DNA of 64,000 nucleotides from Penicillium oxalicum (lineage: Eukaryota > Ascomycota > Eurotiomycetes > Eurotiales > Aspergillaceae), in assembly GCF_001723175.1 (NCBI RefSeq), contig NC_064651.1, forward strand, positions 4,526,001 to 4,590,000, given 5' to 3'. Shown here piece after piece: positions 48,711 to 60,638 of the stretch. Numbering within the stretch: the first letter of the stretch is position 1; each line of letters opens with the position of its first letter. Both the position numbers and the translations under genes were made by a program. Under the pieces are notes generated by a model. That model was not told the DNA's origin. It worked only from the letters and a program-made list of their open reading frames with translations, and did not search any database.

Positions 48711-50225
48711 ATGAAATCGACAACGGTGTCCGCGGCCGTCCGCAAGAAGATCTTGAAGACTTTGTTCGTCTCACTACTTCTGGATTTGGTAAGTTGATCG
48801 AGAACGCAACTCATCTCTGCACACCTCAAATCTTGCACTTGGCAGGTATTTGCTGACTGCGACGGCGATTGCTTGGATGAACAGATTTCCTTCACTTTCA
48901 TTCTCCCCTTGTTCCCCTCCGTGCTCAGTTATTACCGGTCCAAGGATGATTCTCCCACCAGCCTTCTCAATGGCATGTTCCACTATCTCAACGCATACAA
49001 AAACTCCTTCTCCAGGCCCATTGACTCCCGATATGACATCATTCTCCTCGGCGGCGCCTTTGGTTCGTTATTCTCTCTCCTCCAGGCTATCGCGGCCCCG
49101 TTCATCGGTCGATTGTCTGATCACCATGGCCGCCGTCGCGCTATGTTGTTCTCCATGGTGGGAAATATTCTAAGCGTTGCGTTATGGGTGGGCGCAACCG
49201 ATTTCCGGACATTTCTTGCCAGTCGCGTTGTAGGGGGACTGACGGAAGGCAATGTCCAGTTGGCCAATGCAATTGTTTCCGACATCAGCGATGAAACACA
49301 GCGGGGATCCGCCATGGCTCTTGTCGGCGCATGCTTTAGTATCGCATTTACATTTGGGCCTGCTTTGGGGGCGGCGCTGTCCACAATTGACATGATGGCT
49401 TCGAATAAATTCGCCGTTGCGGCAGGTGTGTCGCTGTTGCTCGTCGTGGCAGAGACTTCCTACATTTACTTTGCCCTGCCGGAGACGCATCCTCGACTTC
49501 GCAATTTAACAGTTGCAATTCCCGAGAATAGTTCATCCAAGACGCCTCCAGAGATTCGGGTCTATGGAGGCACATCAATGAATGGCAACGGAAAGCCGCT
49601 GACCAACGGAAATGTTCAATCACTGGCCGCGAAAACGGACAAGCGACACCCAAGCACCATGGCAACTCTGAAGCTCTTACATTTTCTTTTTTTGGTCTCT
49701 TTTTCTGGGCTGGAGTTCTCACTCCCCTTCGTTACGGCCGCCTTCTACAGCGATCGTCTCCCGCATAGCAGTCCATCGGCCTTGAATGGCCGTCTCCTGT
49801 CGATGATAGGCTTGATTGCATCGCTCTTACAAGGTACCATCGTTCGCCGCGTCCCACCACTGATGGTTGTCAAAATTGGAGTGACCGCGTGCGCGATCTC
49901 CTTTTTTATGCTGGCAAACGCCACTTCAACCACGGGACTGTATAGTGCCGGTGCTCTGCTCGCTGTGACTTCGGCGACGGTGGTGACGGGCATCAACAGC
50001 CTGGGCAGTTTAGAGGCGGGAGAGATTGAGCGTGGAGCGGCACTTGGTCAACTGCGTAGTTGGGGTCAAGTCGGTCGAGCCTTGGGGCCTCTATTGTTCT
50101 GTTCCCTGTTCTGGTGGGCCGGAAGGGAAGTGGCTTATACAACGGGCGGAGCGATGATGGTGGGTGTGGGTGTGATCGTCTTCACCATGCTTCGTTCTCC
50201 AAGCCAGCGGGCGGGCAAGGCATGA
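48711..50225 (+). CDS. MFS transporter, TetA/YCR023C-like
   Basis: Two exons, 48711-48788 and 48885-50225, give 472 residues. The first exon supplies a short basic N-terminus and the start of helix 1 (KILKTLFVSLLLDL), which continues after the splice as ISFTFILPLFPSVLSYY. Loop 2-3 carries the MFS motif A in the form GRLSDHHGRRRAM. Further family sequence includes VVGGLTEGNVQLANAIVSDI and GACFSIAFTFGPALGAAL; the central loop (about residues 225-275) is polar. In yeast and filamentous fungi this group is often annotated as tetracycline-resistance-like, with unknown substrates. No neighbour indicates a substrate. Confidence 0.9.
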
Positions 50226-53200
50226 TTGTGGAAGGAACTGTGCCAAATTCGTGTCTATAATATCCATATATGTGTTGAGAATATAATATTTCGCCCATTT
50301 CAAAGTGGTGCAAATAAACAGCTGACGTGGTCAACACGTAGGTCCCGCTAACTGGCTAAACTCGATCGACTAAGTTTATTGATTATCTCGCAGGGCTAGA
50401 TCCGGCTGTGCCAAAATCGAGCAAGTGGAAACACCTGTGGCCTGCTGATCTCTTCTGGGAGAGATAGCAAAACAGCAAAAGAAAGTATCACCCCTATCAT
50501 CAACCCCAAATCATACAGGTCAGCCAAAAATCGAGTCCTTACATTCGTTGACACCCGATCCGGATGCTGTATGCTTTGCAAGGTGAGTCCACCAGAGTCG
50601 TGTTTCGTTTTAGATGAACTCAAAAATAACGACCTCCATTGTAAGATTGCTTTTAACTTACACGCCATCGCTCATGCCAAGCTAGGATGAGAGAACGACA
50701 GGATGTGTCTGTTTATTCGAAGGATCTCAATCTAATGAACTGCTTTCCCCATACCTACTGTAGGCGATCATATCTGTTGCACATCCCAGAACCTGTTCTC
50801 ACTTGAGTAATTGTCATTTTGTGCATTCATCTCGCATACACACTTGAGAGCTCTTTTGCCCATATTCTGCAGAACGTCGACTTGCCTTCTACTTGTCTTC
50901 AACCGCAGAAGATGATGTGTCGCGAAAATATTCTATTCTCTCTGTTTCTCTCCCGATTTCCGAGGTAATGTCAAGGTATCAAAATAGACCCGTACTCTGA
51001 GTAGCCCTGAAACTCCTGCCAGGAACTTTCGAGTGACTCAGAGGGCTCATCACCAGTCACCGTCTGCCTCATCACCAACTGACTGTTGGCTCAAAAGGAT
51101 TGGGAATGCTACACGAGCAGGCGCTCTGATCTCTGCGTATATACGTTTTCTCCTCTTTCAGATCGTACAGGCAGAATTCGTCCTATCATTAGTGGCTCCT
51201 CTAGTCATGATGATCGTTTTTGCTCGTTGAGGCACAAGATCTTCATTACCATGTGCATTTCGAAGCTGGCCAGCACCTAAAATCCATATAAGCCTAGGTC
51301 CCTGTTTTGATCAATCATGATCGCTACCTTCTCATTGGTGGATGAACTTACAATCGTGGCTTTCTTCGTATCATGAGCATCGGCGGTCAGTGAGACCTTC
51401 TTCTGTGACGAATATTTCCCTTTTTATTCGACTATTTTTCGATACCATGCAATCTCAGTCGTCATGGCTTCGAGGTACCGAGACTCCCATTGCAGCGAAA
51501 ACTACTACAGCGCTTGTGGTGACAAGCCTTATCACATTTCTGGAGGAAGACCAAAAATGAGCACAAAGGTTGGGCGCCAGGACTGGATCTCTCCTCCAAC
51601 GACCAGCAGAAAATAAGTGGAATCACATTTATGTCTGTTGTGATTGAGCCGTCTGTTTGTCGCTTTTTACAGAGGCAAGGTACCTTTACACTTGAAGAAT
51701 CTGCATCCTCTTGAGCCAAAGATGCCCGATCTTGATCAAACTCAGCGTGGCCGGTGGGAACAGGCCATCTAAATACAGTGCTCAGGGCGGGTGTAGAAAG
51801 AGATGGGACAATATTGGACAACCTTGCAAGCGAGGCCACTGACATTCTCTGCTCTAGATGATGGCCACGATCTCCTTGAAGTGGCCCCTGCCCGCTCTCT
51901 CCAGGCAGATCTGCCTCAGATCATGCTCACTGGCTTCGAGTTTTGTCACCTGCCCTTACTGGCGACCCTTGTCAACTTCCATGCAGCTTCTAGATAAACA
52001 TTGTGAACGTAAAGATCGGCTGTCGTCTATAACAAACGCCCTTCGAATGTCTACATAGAGACTCTGAAAGCACGTCGATAAGCGTGCATGTAATGGTCTC
52101 GACATCAATAATGACAGTCTTGCTCTGTCAAAGGATCGACAGCAGCTTCTTCCTGTCTTGCACGGATTCCGTTGAGGTCTAGACTTCTTGTCGTTGCATG
52201 GTCGATGAGGTGACCAGCAATAGAAACTACGGGGCCGATCAGGTCATGCAAGGGGTACTTTGAGAGAACTTTGCACAAAGTACTCTCAACCCAGTTACTC
52301 GTTTCCTGGGAGCCATTCTCAACAGTGATCAAGTCGTCATGCTCGGTGACAGAGGTGTCCTTGAAATGGGTCTATGGGGTAGGCACTGCTTTGGGGAGTT
52401 GTACTCTACCCAGCAAGGTACGGCAACCCTAAATGGTATCTAGCGATGGATAACAAGTTGCGCTAGTTGAGAGAGACAGGCAATCTTTTCAGTCGGTCTG
52501 TACCTGATACACCTTTGGTAGAAGTGCGACTCTATCAAGGTTCCATCAGGTTCCAGTTATCCTCTGTGTGTATATCACGTGGTTTACACTCCCGACACGG
52601 CAATACTCAACCTAGACATCTTCAGGTTTTCATAGCGACTCCGCCCAGTAAGCTTGGGGCTTTCTATCGCGTGGGATCTAATATCATGGAGATCGTGGCC
52701 CAGTCCATATGGTTACCCCTACCATGCTAACCTAGGTAGCGAAATTCTTCCCACTGTGTAGGCGCTCATAGAACCTGCCCGTCATCGCAGAACTATCAGC
52801 TGTTCATGGAACCTTCCCCCTAGGTTTGTGACCGGGTCCAGTAGTACCCCATGAATATATCTGACGATCTTCAAAGCTTGCAAGTGGTGTGCCCTGAGCG
52901 CGAACCGGACAAGAGAGACCATTCATCGGCAGTCCTGTTAGGTGCTCAGTAGGTGGATAAATAATTCACACGGCTTTCACACGACCAAGTGCTGGATGGG
53001 GGCGGCCATAGGAGCCGCCCAGATTCTACCATACGAGTGTTGGAACCCGATTTCCAGCGACGGAAGAGGCCCAGCCGCTGATCTTTTGATGGGTCATGAA
53101 AGCCTCCACTAAATGACGCCCAGATGAATTCTGGGTCTATCACAAGGGTCTTGATGAACAGCAGTCCGATTTTTAGACTTGACCACCTTGGGATAGATTT

Positions 53201-54708
53201 TTTCTATACCTTGATAGCGAGGGCCGTGGAAAGCTTGGTCAAGTGGGTGAATGAGCATGCTGCTGCTTCAGCGCTGGCAAGACAAGGCAGGAGTGTAGCG
53301 CGGGCCGTCCTTCAGGAAAAAGGAACAAGAATAAGCTCGGGCCGTTGAGCCCTAGTTGGAGACGGCCGGCTTCCCTCGCCCGTCTTACACACTATGATTG
53401 GTGATCCAGATCTCAGTACATCCGCTGGATGGACCCAATCAGATCCACTTAATATCTTTTCATCGGACGCATTCTGCCAATCTTCTTGGGTCGAAACCGA
53501 CCGAGTGGAGACCCATACTCAATTCGATTCAGGTACAGGATGGGTCATGAGTAAATCTTTGCAGCCGCTGCAAAGGTGAAGGCAGATTGGAGGATTGGGT
53601 AGGTCTCGACCTCCGCTTCGATGCCACTTGGAAATTGTGAAGCTCGTGGTGTTCTCAGTGATTGGCTGTCTGGTCCGCTACATCACGATCCCACCATGAC
53701 TTTGTGGTCGTCTAGTCCAAGTCGTGCCTGCGCCGTCTGTGGAGTACTCGTATCCACGCCCGGCAAATACAATTCATGAGGCAGTAGTTGCACATGGGAC
53801 GTCAGTGTCCAATCTCTACGGTTTGAGTCCCGATCGGTTCCTGCAGATGGAAGGCTACAGTCAGCCTATCCAGACTAAGTCGGTATTCCCCGTACTTGAC
53901 TACTAGCAGTAGTAGTGCCTTGTAGAGTAATGGGGGGTACACTTTCAACACCTGCGGGAGGGATCGTCCCCTACTTTGTTAGTGTGAGCTTCCACGTCGG
54001 CCCCAGGTACCGCTCAGGTACCAGGCCCTCCAATCACTTGGCCAGCCCTGTGGGCGAGGCCCAATCAGCGGGTCGGTGTGACGCCCGTTGTGGTGGTGCG
54101 ACGATTTCTTCGATGTCGACTGCACCCTGCTGACGGGGCCGATGACCAGGTGACTTACGCCCACCAAGCTGGACTTCTGAGTCGACCGCTCGGCTTGTCA
54201 AGTCTGGTGCAGGAGATTGAGAACTGAACTTTACACCTCCAGTCGTTCTCTGGTTCAACTGTCCACGCCCGCTCCGAATCACCTGGTGTCGCTTCCGTTC
54301 TTTGTTGTCGCTCTCTTCACCCCCTCTTTCACCTCTGCTCTCGCTGTCTGTCTGTGAGGTGTCAATCATTTGGCTTTTCCGGCCCATCCTCTTCGTCACA
54401 CGGGCGCACGCACATCTCTCTCTCTCCCGTCCCTCTTCGGACAGTGGTTACCTAAACCTAATCCAGGATCTCCTGTTCAATTTCACGTTCGGCTCGTCTC
54501 TCGGTTTTACCTCGACACTCTGATGGATCAATCACCTTGAACGCGGCCTATCATTCTCCCTACTTTTGTGCCTCCGTTCGGTACATCACCATCTACATCC
54601 AACCTCACTGGACCAAGTAGACCACTTTCTTTCGCAGCCAGAGACCTCACCTGATCCGGGACATTTGACCACACCTCGCGATCGTCGAACACAATCCCCG
54701 ATCAAAGC
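50226..54708. other. Long intergenic region (4.5 kb)
   Basis: No supported gene. Frames such as 52105-52332 (-) and 53124-53348 (+) have some protein-like character but cannot be extended by plausible splicing and could be fragments of dead genes. From about 54200 the sequence becomes TC-rich and is probably the long leader of the CFEM-like gene. Confidence 0.5.
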
Positions 54709-55732
54709 ATGTTCCTGACGATGACGATCCCCCGCACCCGTGGCCTCGGCCTTCTCCTTCTCGCCCTCTACGCCTCCGCTACGACGGCCGCCAACATTCT
54801 TCCCGCAGCGGCATCCGCATCCTTTCCACAATGCGGTCTGTCATGTACCGCCCTCACCCAAGCGCAAGGTAGCTGCGAGTCGGCAGCTCAGGCCACCTGG
54901 GTCTCATGTTTCTGTCAATCCGCCCTCCTCACCACCCTCAAGACCTCGGGCAGCGTCTGCACGTCTTGTACTGCCCCAGCGGACCAATCGCTCCTGTCGA
55001 CATGGTACAATAACTACTGTAATTCCAACGGCCAAGACACCAGCAATGCCGGTTCAAGCACAAACACAGCGGCGACAACTACCGCCACAGTTGCTTCCGC
55101 AAGCACGTCGGGGGGTAAAAGCGCATCGAGCAAGTCCACCAGCGAAGTCCAGCCATCTTGGTATGTCTCATCTGGTCCTTCCAGTCCACCACTTGTCCTC
55201 TGCTGTAACCTCTCGACACATCCCAATTCTCGCCAATGTGAAATTATCTTTATCTATTTCTCTTTCAGATCTGTTCTTTCGATCTCAACCTTCATATGCT
55301 ACACCTTCACCTTGTCTGAATGATGCTAATAATGGTGTCGAATCTAGGTGGAGCACTCATTACAAATGGGTCATCATGTTGATTGTCCTCGCAATCGGCT
55401 TCGGTGTCATTGCTGCAGTAGCAGTCTACCTCAAGCGCCGCCATGATGCCAAGCGAGCAAATCTCTATTATGGGGGAGGGCCCATGGACAGCAGCTCCGG
55501 TGCCTTGGGGGGTAATTCTTACTCTCCCTCCAATTCGGGGATTGTCAGCACCGCCAAATCCGCCTGGGCAGCGCCCGCGGGTCCTGATCACTCTCAATCC
55601 CCGGCGAGCAGTTCTCGCACCGAAATCACCACACGAGGAGCTGGAACCCTGCCACCGGGGAGTCGCACACGTCTGCCAAAGCCATCTCAGCCTCGAGGCG
55701 ACATGGAGATCCGTCAGGTCCCTTTGCAATGA
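54709..55732 (+). CDS. CFEM-like ectodomain, single-pass membrane protein
   Basis: Two exons, 54709-55160 and 55348-55732, with a 187-nt intron, give 278 residues. A signal peptide (about 1-28) leads to an eight-cysteine domain at residues 42-104 with cysteines 42, 46, 56, 67, 69, 84, 87 and 104. The order C-x3-C-x9-C...C-x-C-x14-C-x2-C-x16-C is close to the CFEM consensus, but the Asp that ligates heme in CFEM proteins is absent between the third and fourth Cys. A Thr/Ser-rich stalk follows, then a transmembrane helix (about 158-180, WVIMLIVLAIGFGVIAAVAV), a basic stop KRRHDAKR and an 85-residue Ser/Pro-rich cytosolic tail. This is a membrane-anchored surface protein rather than the usual GPI CFEM. 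Its role is unknown; heme uptake seems unlikely without the Asp. Confidence 0.87.
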
Positions 55733-56481
55733 TTTGGGTGGAGCAATCCCGATCACACGTGCTCATGACCGTTTTCTTCTCATCTGGGGCCCCGGTGGTC
55801 GTTTTCGTTCCCTCTCGGTTGCTAAACGCAAGTTCCGAACACTTTCTGCCATCTACCGTTTATTGATTTGTTTGTTTGTTGTTTTGATCAGATGATTGTG
55901 CATACAAATGCATTCAGCCTTTGGCCAATCATTTACAACGATGGCTTAAAAAAGATTCATCTTCTTTGGCGACCACCAACTTGGCATACTCATCCACGGC
56001 CATGCTGTCTGTGCTTTCTGTGCTTTGCCATCTATCAACAGCGGGGTTCAAGGGTTAGCGCAAAATGTCATCATCTCAGCATTGCCGGGGCGTTGTATCA
56101 CCTGATGTGGTCGCCTCCTAGGTGTGTCTAGCTTCGCATGAGGCTCGGGGGCTTTGCTTACGCTTGACATGGCCAGTGTCGCTCAAAATTCAAGAAACAC
56201 ACGGGTAGTACATGAAAATACTGCGGGTCTGGTACTCGCAATTTCTACACGTCCACTCCCAGCAAGATATTCTTTCGAAGCTGACCTCTCTGTATCTACT
56301 CATGCGTGGAAGCATTTTTGTCCACGGGCAGTCGTAAATATTTCGTGAGAAAAAAAAGAATCATACTGCAGTGGTGGACGGCAGCTCATTACGTATTCAC
56401 ATGGACATGCTATGTTATTGTACAAGATATTCATTGATCATTTCCGTATCTCAGATTCCGGTGGTGCTCCTCGAGTGGGTA
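55733..56481. other. Convergent intergenic region
   Basis: These 749 bases hold the 3' UTRs of the CFEM-like and cyp15 genes. Nothing else is recognised. Confidence 0.6.
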
Positions 56482-58532
56482 TCAGGAGATGCTGATACTG
56501 ACAATCTTGATATCCACCTCGGGCTTTTCCTTATACGTCTTCACATTTTCGATCTTATGAACCACGTCCAAGCCGGCCACGGCACGGCCAAACACGGTGT
56601 GCTTGTTGTCCAGCCAGGGCGTCTTTTCCGTCGTAATGAAGAATTGACTACCATTGGTGTTGGGACCGGCATTGGCCATGGATAGCGTGTAGGGTTTGTC
56701 ATGCTTCAACGTCGAAAATTCATCCGCGAATTCTCCACCCCAGATGGATTCACCGCCTGTACCGTCTCCTTGAGGATCACCGCCCTGGATCATGAATTTG
56801 CGAATCACCCGATGGAAGATGGTGTTGTTGTAGTAACCTTGACGGGCATGGGTGACAAAGTTTTCCACGGTCCGTGGCGCTGCCGTGGGATACAAGCGTA
56901 GGTGAATGTCACCCATGGTGGTGTGGAGCACCGCCGCCGTCCCCGTCTCTTGGGGTTTGGTGGCGCCGGTGTCTGACGCGCCCGCCACCTGAGTAGGTTT
57001 CTCGTTTTGCACATCACGGCTGCTCTTGGAGATTTCCGTTTCATTTGTGAACAGATAGAAGCGCACCTTGGCGAAGCCCGTGCTGACGAGAATGGCATCA
57101 CGCTCCTCAGCTTCCTGCAGGAGGGGGTTGCTACTCGCGGCCATGGACACAGTCACCACGCCCTTTCGCTGAGGTTGGCCCTGGTACAACGCCAAGTGCA
57201 GGGCTCGAAACGGCTCCTCTCGGCCGTAGACTCGTACCACACGGTTGGTATAGGTATTGATGCATTTGATGCCATACAGAGATCCGTAGAGCAAGAAGTG
57301 GCCTGATTCGTCAAAGGAAACGTTGACCTTACTTCGGGTCGCTTCGCCTTCCAGTTCCCTTTCGACCGCGATTCGTCGTCCAAACTCGACCTCCTCCAGC
57401 TGGTATGGGGCAGTACCTGCTTGCTGCATCTCCATGATGGTAGTGATCGACTCGTCATAGGTCCGATACAGCTTACCCGTCGCGAATTCGAAAACCCGAA
57501 TTTGACGATCGGGAAAGGAAACGGTCGCGAAATGCTCCCCGGAAGGTGAGATGGTGATTGCAGTGGCGACGGATTTGGCCTTCTTGAAGGCGAAGAGGTT
57601 GGTCGATGACTTGAGCTCGAAGACATTGTCGGGTTTCTCAAAAGATCCATCACCTGCGCGCCAGTATTCTATCATTCCGGACTCGTCGCCCGAAATGACA
57701 CAATCAAATGTATTGTTGAACGCCATGGAGACGATTGGTGAGCGATGGACCGAGGTGACCGTGTGCAGGGGCTGAGGGTTTTCACCACGCCCATCAAAGA
57801 TCTTAAAGGTATTGCTTGACTCATCTGTTACTGCGAGGAGCGGCAAAGAGGCGCCTCGTCGGTGCACCCAGCAGACACATCGGGGTACGAAGTCGAGTGT
57901 GTACATGGCCAATAAATCTTCAATCAAGTTAGTCACGCTGTCCATAAAATTTTTCAGGAGATGGCACAAATCCTACCAAAAGTAATCACATCAAAGATCT
58001 TGACCGTCTTATCCGTACCCGCTGTCGCAAAGCTCCGTCCGTCGGCACTGACATTGACGCTTCGGATTTCACCTGGGTGCGCTCGGAACTCTTTAACAAA
58101 TTCGATCCCATCCGCCATTTTCTTCCAGAACTTGACCACTCCATCAACAGAGCTTGTGATCACAAAGTCCGTGAATGGTGTCACGGTCACGAAGGACAAT
58201 TGGTCCTTATGCATGAGGGATTTCGAGTAGCGCGACGAGGCGGGGAGTGCCTTGATGTACACCTTTTCAAAGGGCAGCTTGCGCCTCTTCTTCTTAGGTG
58301 CTACCTCGGATGGCAACGCGGGACCGAAGTCATCGTCAGAAGAGGAGTCATCGCCTATGTCATTGATCATACGCGACGGTCAGTTACGAAATGCGCGCGA
58401 GCCAGGTTCGGCGGGTTGCCGGTATCATGGAGAAAAAGAAGGAGAGATAAACTCACCATCGTCGGCTGCGTCCACCTCTGCGTGAGGACGCTTATTCGTT
58501 GGTTGAGCGTGGGTTTCATCTGAGCTGGCCAT
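56482..58532 (-). CDS. cyp15: WD40-cyclophilin peptidyl-prolyl isomerase Cyp15 (PPWD1 homologue)
   Basis: A nuclear peptidyl-prolyl cis-trans isomerase related to human PPWD1, which associates with spliceosomes. Three exons, 58532-58457, 58354-57977 and 57917-56482, give 629 residues. An acidic Ser/Asp-rich N-terminus (DDSSSDDDFGPALP) and a basic patch (KKKRRKLP, likely nuclear localisation) precede WD40 repeats, with clear units such as FVTVTPFTDFVITSSVDGVVKFW and SVNVSADGRSFATAGTDKTVKIFD. The cyclophilin domain spans about residues 475-629, with active-site sequence FHRVIRKFMIQGGDPQGDGT, NGSQFFIT and the Trp-containing PWLDNKHTVFG. The catalytic Arg and the cyclosporin-contact Trp are both present, so it should be active and drug-binding. 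It is divergently transcribed from CCT2 across a 272-bp promoter region. Confidence 0.96.
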
Positions 58533-58804
58533 GATGTCGAATATCTTCAAAAAGCTCGAGGCCAATGTTCGATGCTTTTCCCCCAAGACTCGTACTCTCG
58601 AAGGCGCGCCGGAGCTTGGGAGTCCACCATCAGCGGGCGCCGGGCGGTGGGCGGACTTTCAGGCAGAAGCTCGGACCACTCAACTTTTCTCCTTTCTCGC
58701 TGTAGAAATCCCCCCCACTGTTGACGAAGCTGCATCTTTCGGCAGTCGACGATATCCTGTCCTTCAAGATCACTAGATCGCTTGTTCGTTCTTAGTTGAT
58801 CATT
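58533..58804. promoter_or_regulatory. Bidirectional promoter region, cyp15 / CCT2
   Basis: Only 272 bp separate the two start codons, which face away from each other, so both promoters and leaders must lie here. I looked for a clear heat-shock element (alternating GAA/TTC units with 2-bp spacing) and did not find a convincing one. Confidence 0.75.
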
Positions 58805-60638
58805 ATGGTATGAGAAAACACTGCACATCTCTTATCGGTTGAAGATTTTCCATGCTAACGGCGCCCCGAGCAGGCGTCTTTTGCCAATCCCACACAGATC
58901 TTTGCCGACGATGTCACTGAGGAGAAGGGTGAAAATGCCCGTCTCTCGGCCTTTGTCGGTGCTATCGCTGTCGGTGATCTTGTGAAGAGCACTTTGGGTC
59001 CCAAGGGAATGGACAAGATTCTGCAGTCCGCGTATGTAGCGGGATGTACTCCGTGATATTTGGCGGGGCTCCTTCATACGGGAACTTTTGGTGCTAATCA
59101 TTCTGCGGTCTGCTAGGTCTACCGGCGAAATCCTCGTAACGAACGACGGTGCTACTATTCTGAAGTCGATTGCTTTGGACAATGCTGCGGCAAAGGTGCT
59201 GGTCAATATCTCCAAGGTTCAGGACGACGAGGTCGGCGATGGTACTACCTCTGTTACCGTTCTGGCTGCTGAGCTCCTCCGCGAGGCTGAGAAGCTGGTG
59301 GCCTCAAAGATTCACCCACAGACCATCATCGATGGTTACCGGATAGCCAGCCGTGCCGCTCTCTCCGCTCTCGAGAAGACCGCCGTCGATCGCAGCAAGG
59401 ACCCGGAGGCCTTCCGCAAGGATTTGCACGCCATTGCTCGTACGACTCTCAGTTCCAAGGTCCTGGCGCAAGACCGGGACCACTTCGCTCGTCTCGCCTG
59501 TGAGGCTGTTCTGCGCTTGAAGGGTTCTACCGATCTCAGTCACATCCAGATTATCAAGAAGGCCGGTGGCAAGCTGAACGACTCATACCTGGACGAGGGA
59601 TTCATTCTCGATAAGAAGATTGGTGTCAACCAGCCCAAGCGCCTGGAGAATGCCAAGATTCTCGTTGCCAATACCGCGATGGACACAGACAAGGTCAAGA
59701 TCTTCGGTGCTCGGGTCAAGGTCGAGTCCACGGGCAAGTTGGCCGATCTGGAGAAGGCGGAGCGGGAGAAGATGCGCGCCAAGGTCGAGCGTATCAAGTC
59801 TCACGGCATCAACTGCTTTGTGAACCGACAGTTGATTTACAACTGGCCGGAGCAGCTCTTCACCGAGGCCGGCATCATGTCCATTGAACACGCCGACTTT
59901 GACGGTATTGAGCGCCTCGCTCTCGTCACTGGTGGCGAGATCGCCTCGACCTTTGACCACCCCGACCAGGTTCAGCTGGGTTCTTGTGATTTGATTGAGG
60001 AGGTGATCATTGGCGAAGATACACTGATCAAATTCTCCGGCGTTGCGGCTGGCCAAGCCTGTACCATTGTGCTGCGTGGTGCTACCGAACAACTTCTCGA
60101 CGAAGCTGAGCGGTCACTGCATGACGCCCTCGCGGTTCTCTCGCAGACCGTCAAGGACCCCCGCGTCACTCTTGGTGGAGGTTGTGCGGAAATGGTAATG
60201 TCCAAGGCGGTGGAGCAGGCCGCTCAGAACACCACCGGTAAGAAGCAACTGGCCGTCGACTCTTTCGCACACGCTCTCAAGCAGCTGCCCACAATTCTGG
60301 CCGACAATGCGGGTCTAGACTCCAGTGACTTGGTCACTCGTCTTCGTCAGGCTATCAACAACGGCATGACTAGCTCAGGTTTGGATCTGTTGACGCCCGG
60401 TGGGGGTATTGCCGACATGCGTGAGCTTGGTGTTGTTGAGGCATATAAGTTGAAGAAGGCTGTGGTTTCATCGGCTTCCGAGGCCGCCGAGGTATGTTTG
60501 TCCTTTATCCCCCTTTGTCGTGATGAATGAGATTGCTCGTCAGCCTTGATGGCCTGCTAACCATCGGTTTCTCTTTAGCTCCTTCTGCGGGTGGACAACA
60601 TTATTCGTGCCGCTCCCCGCCGCCGGGACCGGATGTAA
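58805..60638 (+). CDS. CCT2: T-complex protein 1 subunit beta (CCT2 chaperonin)
   Basis: The beta subunit of the cytosolic TRiC/CCT chaperonin, an ATP-driven double ring that folds actin, tubulin and WD40 proteins. Exons 58805-58807 (just the ATG), 58874-59031, 59117-60491 and 60579-60638 give 531 residues. The nucleotide-binding motifs are [17 protein letters not shown] (63-69) and GDGTTSV (94-100). A lid region around [19 protein letters not shown] and the C-terminal GGG motif ([13 protein letters not shown]) follow. The last exon supplies [19 protein letters not shown], a normal beta-subunit C-terminus. The first coding exon consists only of the start codon followed directly by a GTATGA donor; splicing yields [14 protein letters not shown]. 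It shares its promoter region with cyp15. Confidence 0.97.

Noticed and set aside
52105..52332. 75-codon minus-strand frame with protein-like composition
   Set aside because: Too short, no start context and no splice extension; may be a relic.
58533..58804. Heat-shock element between cyp15 and CCT2
   Set aside because: Isolated GAA and TTC triplets occur, but never as three correctly spaced alternating units.
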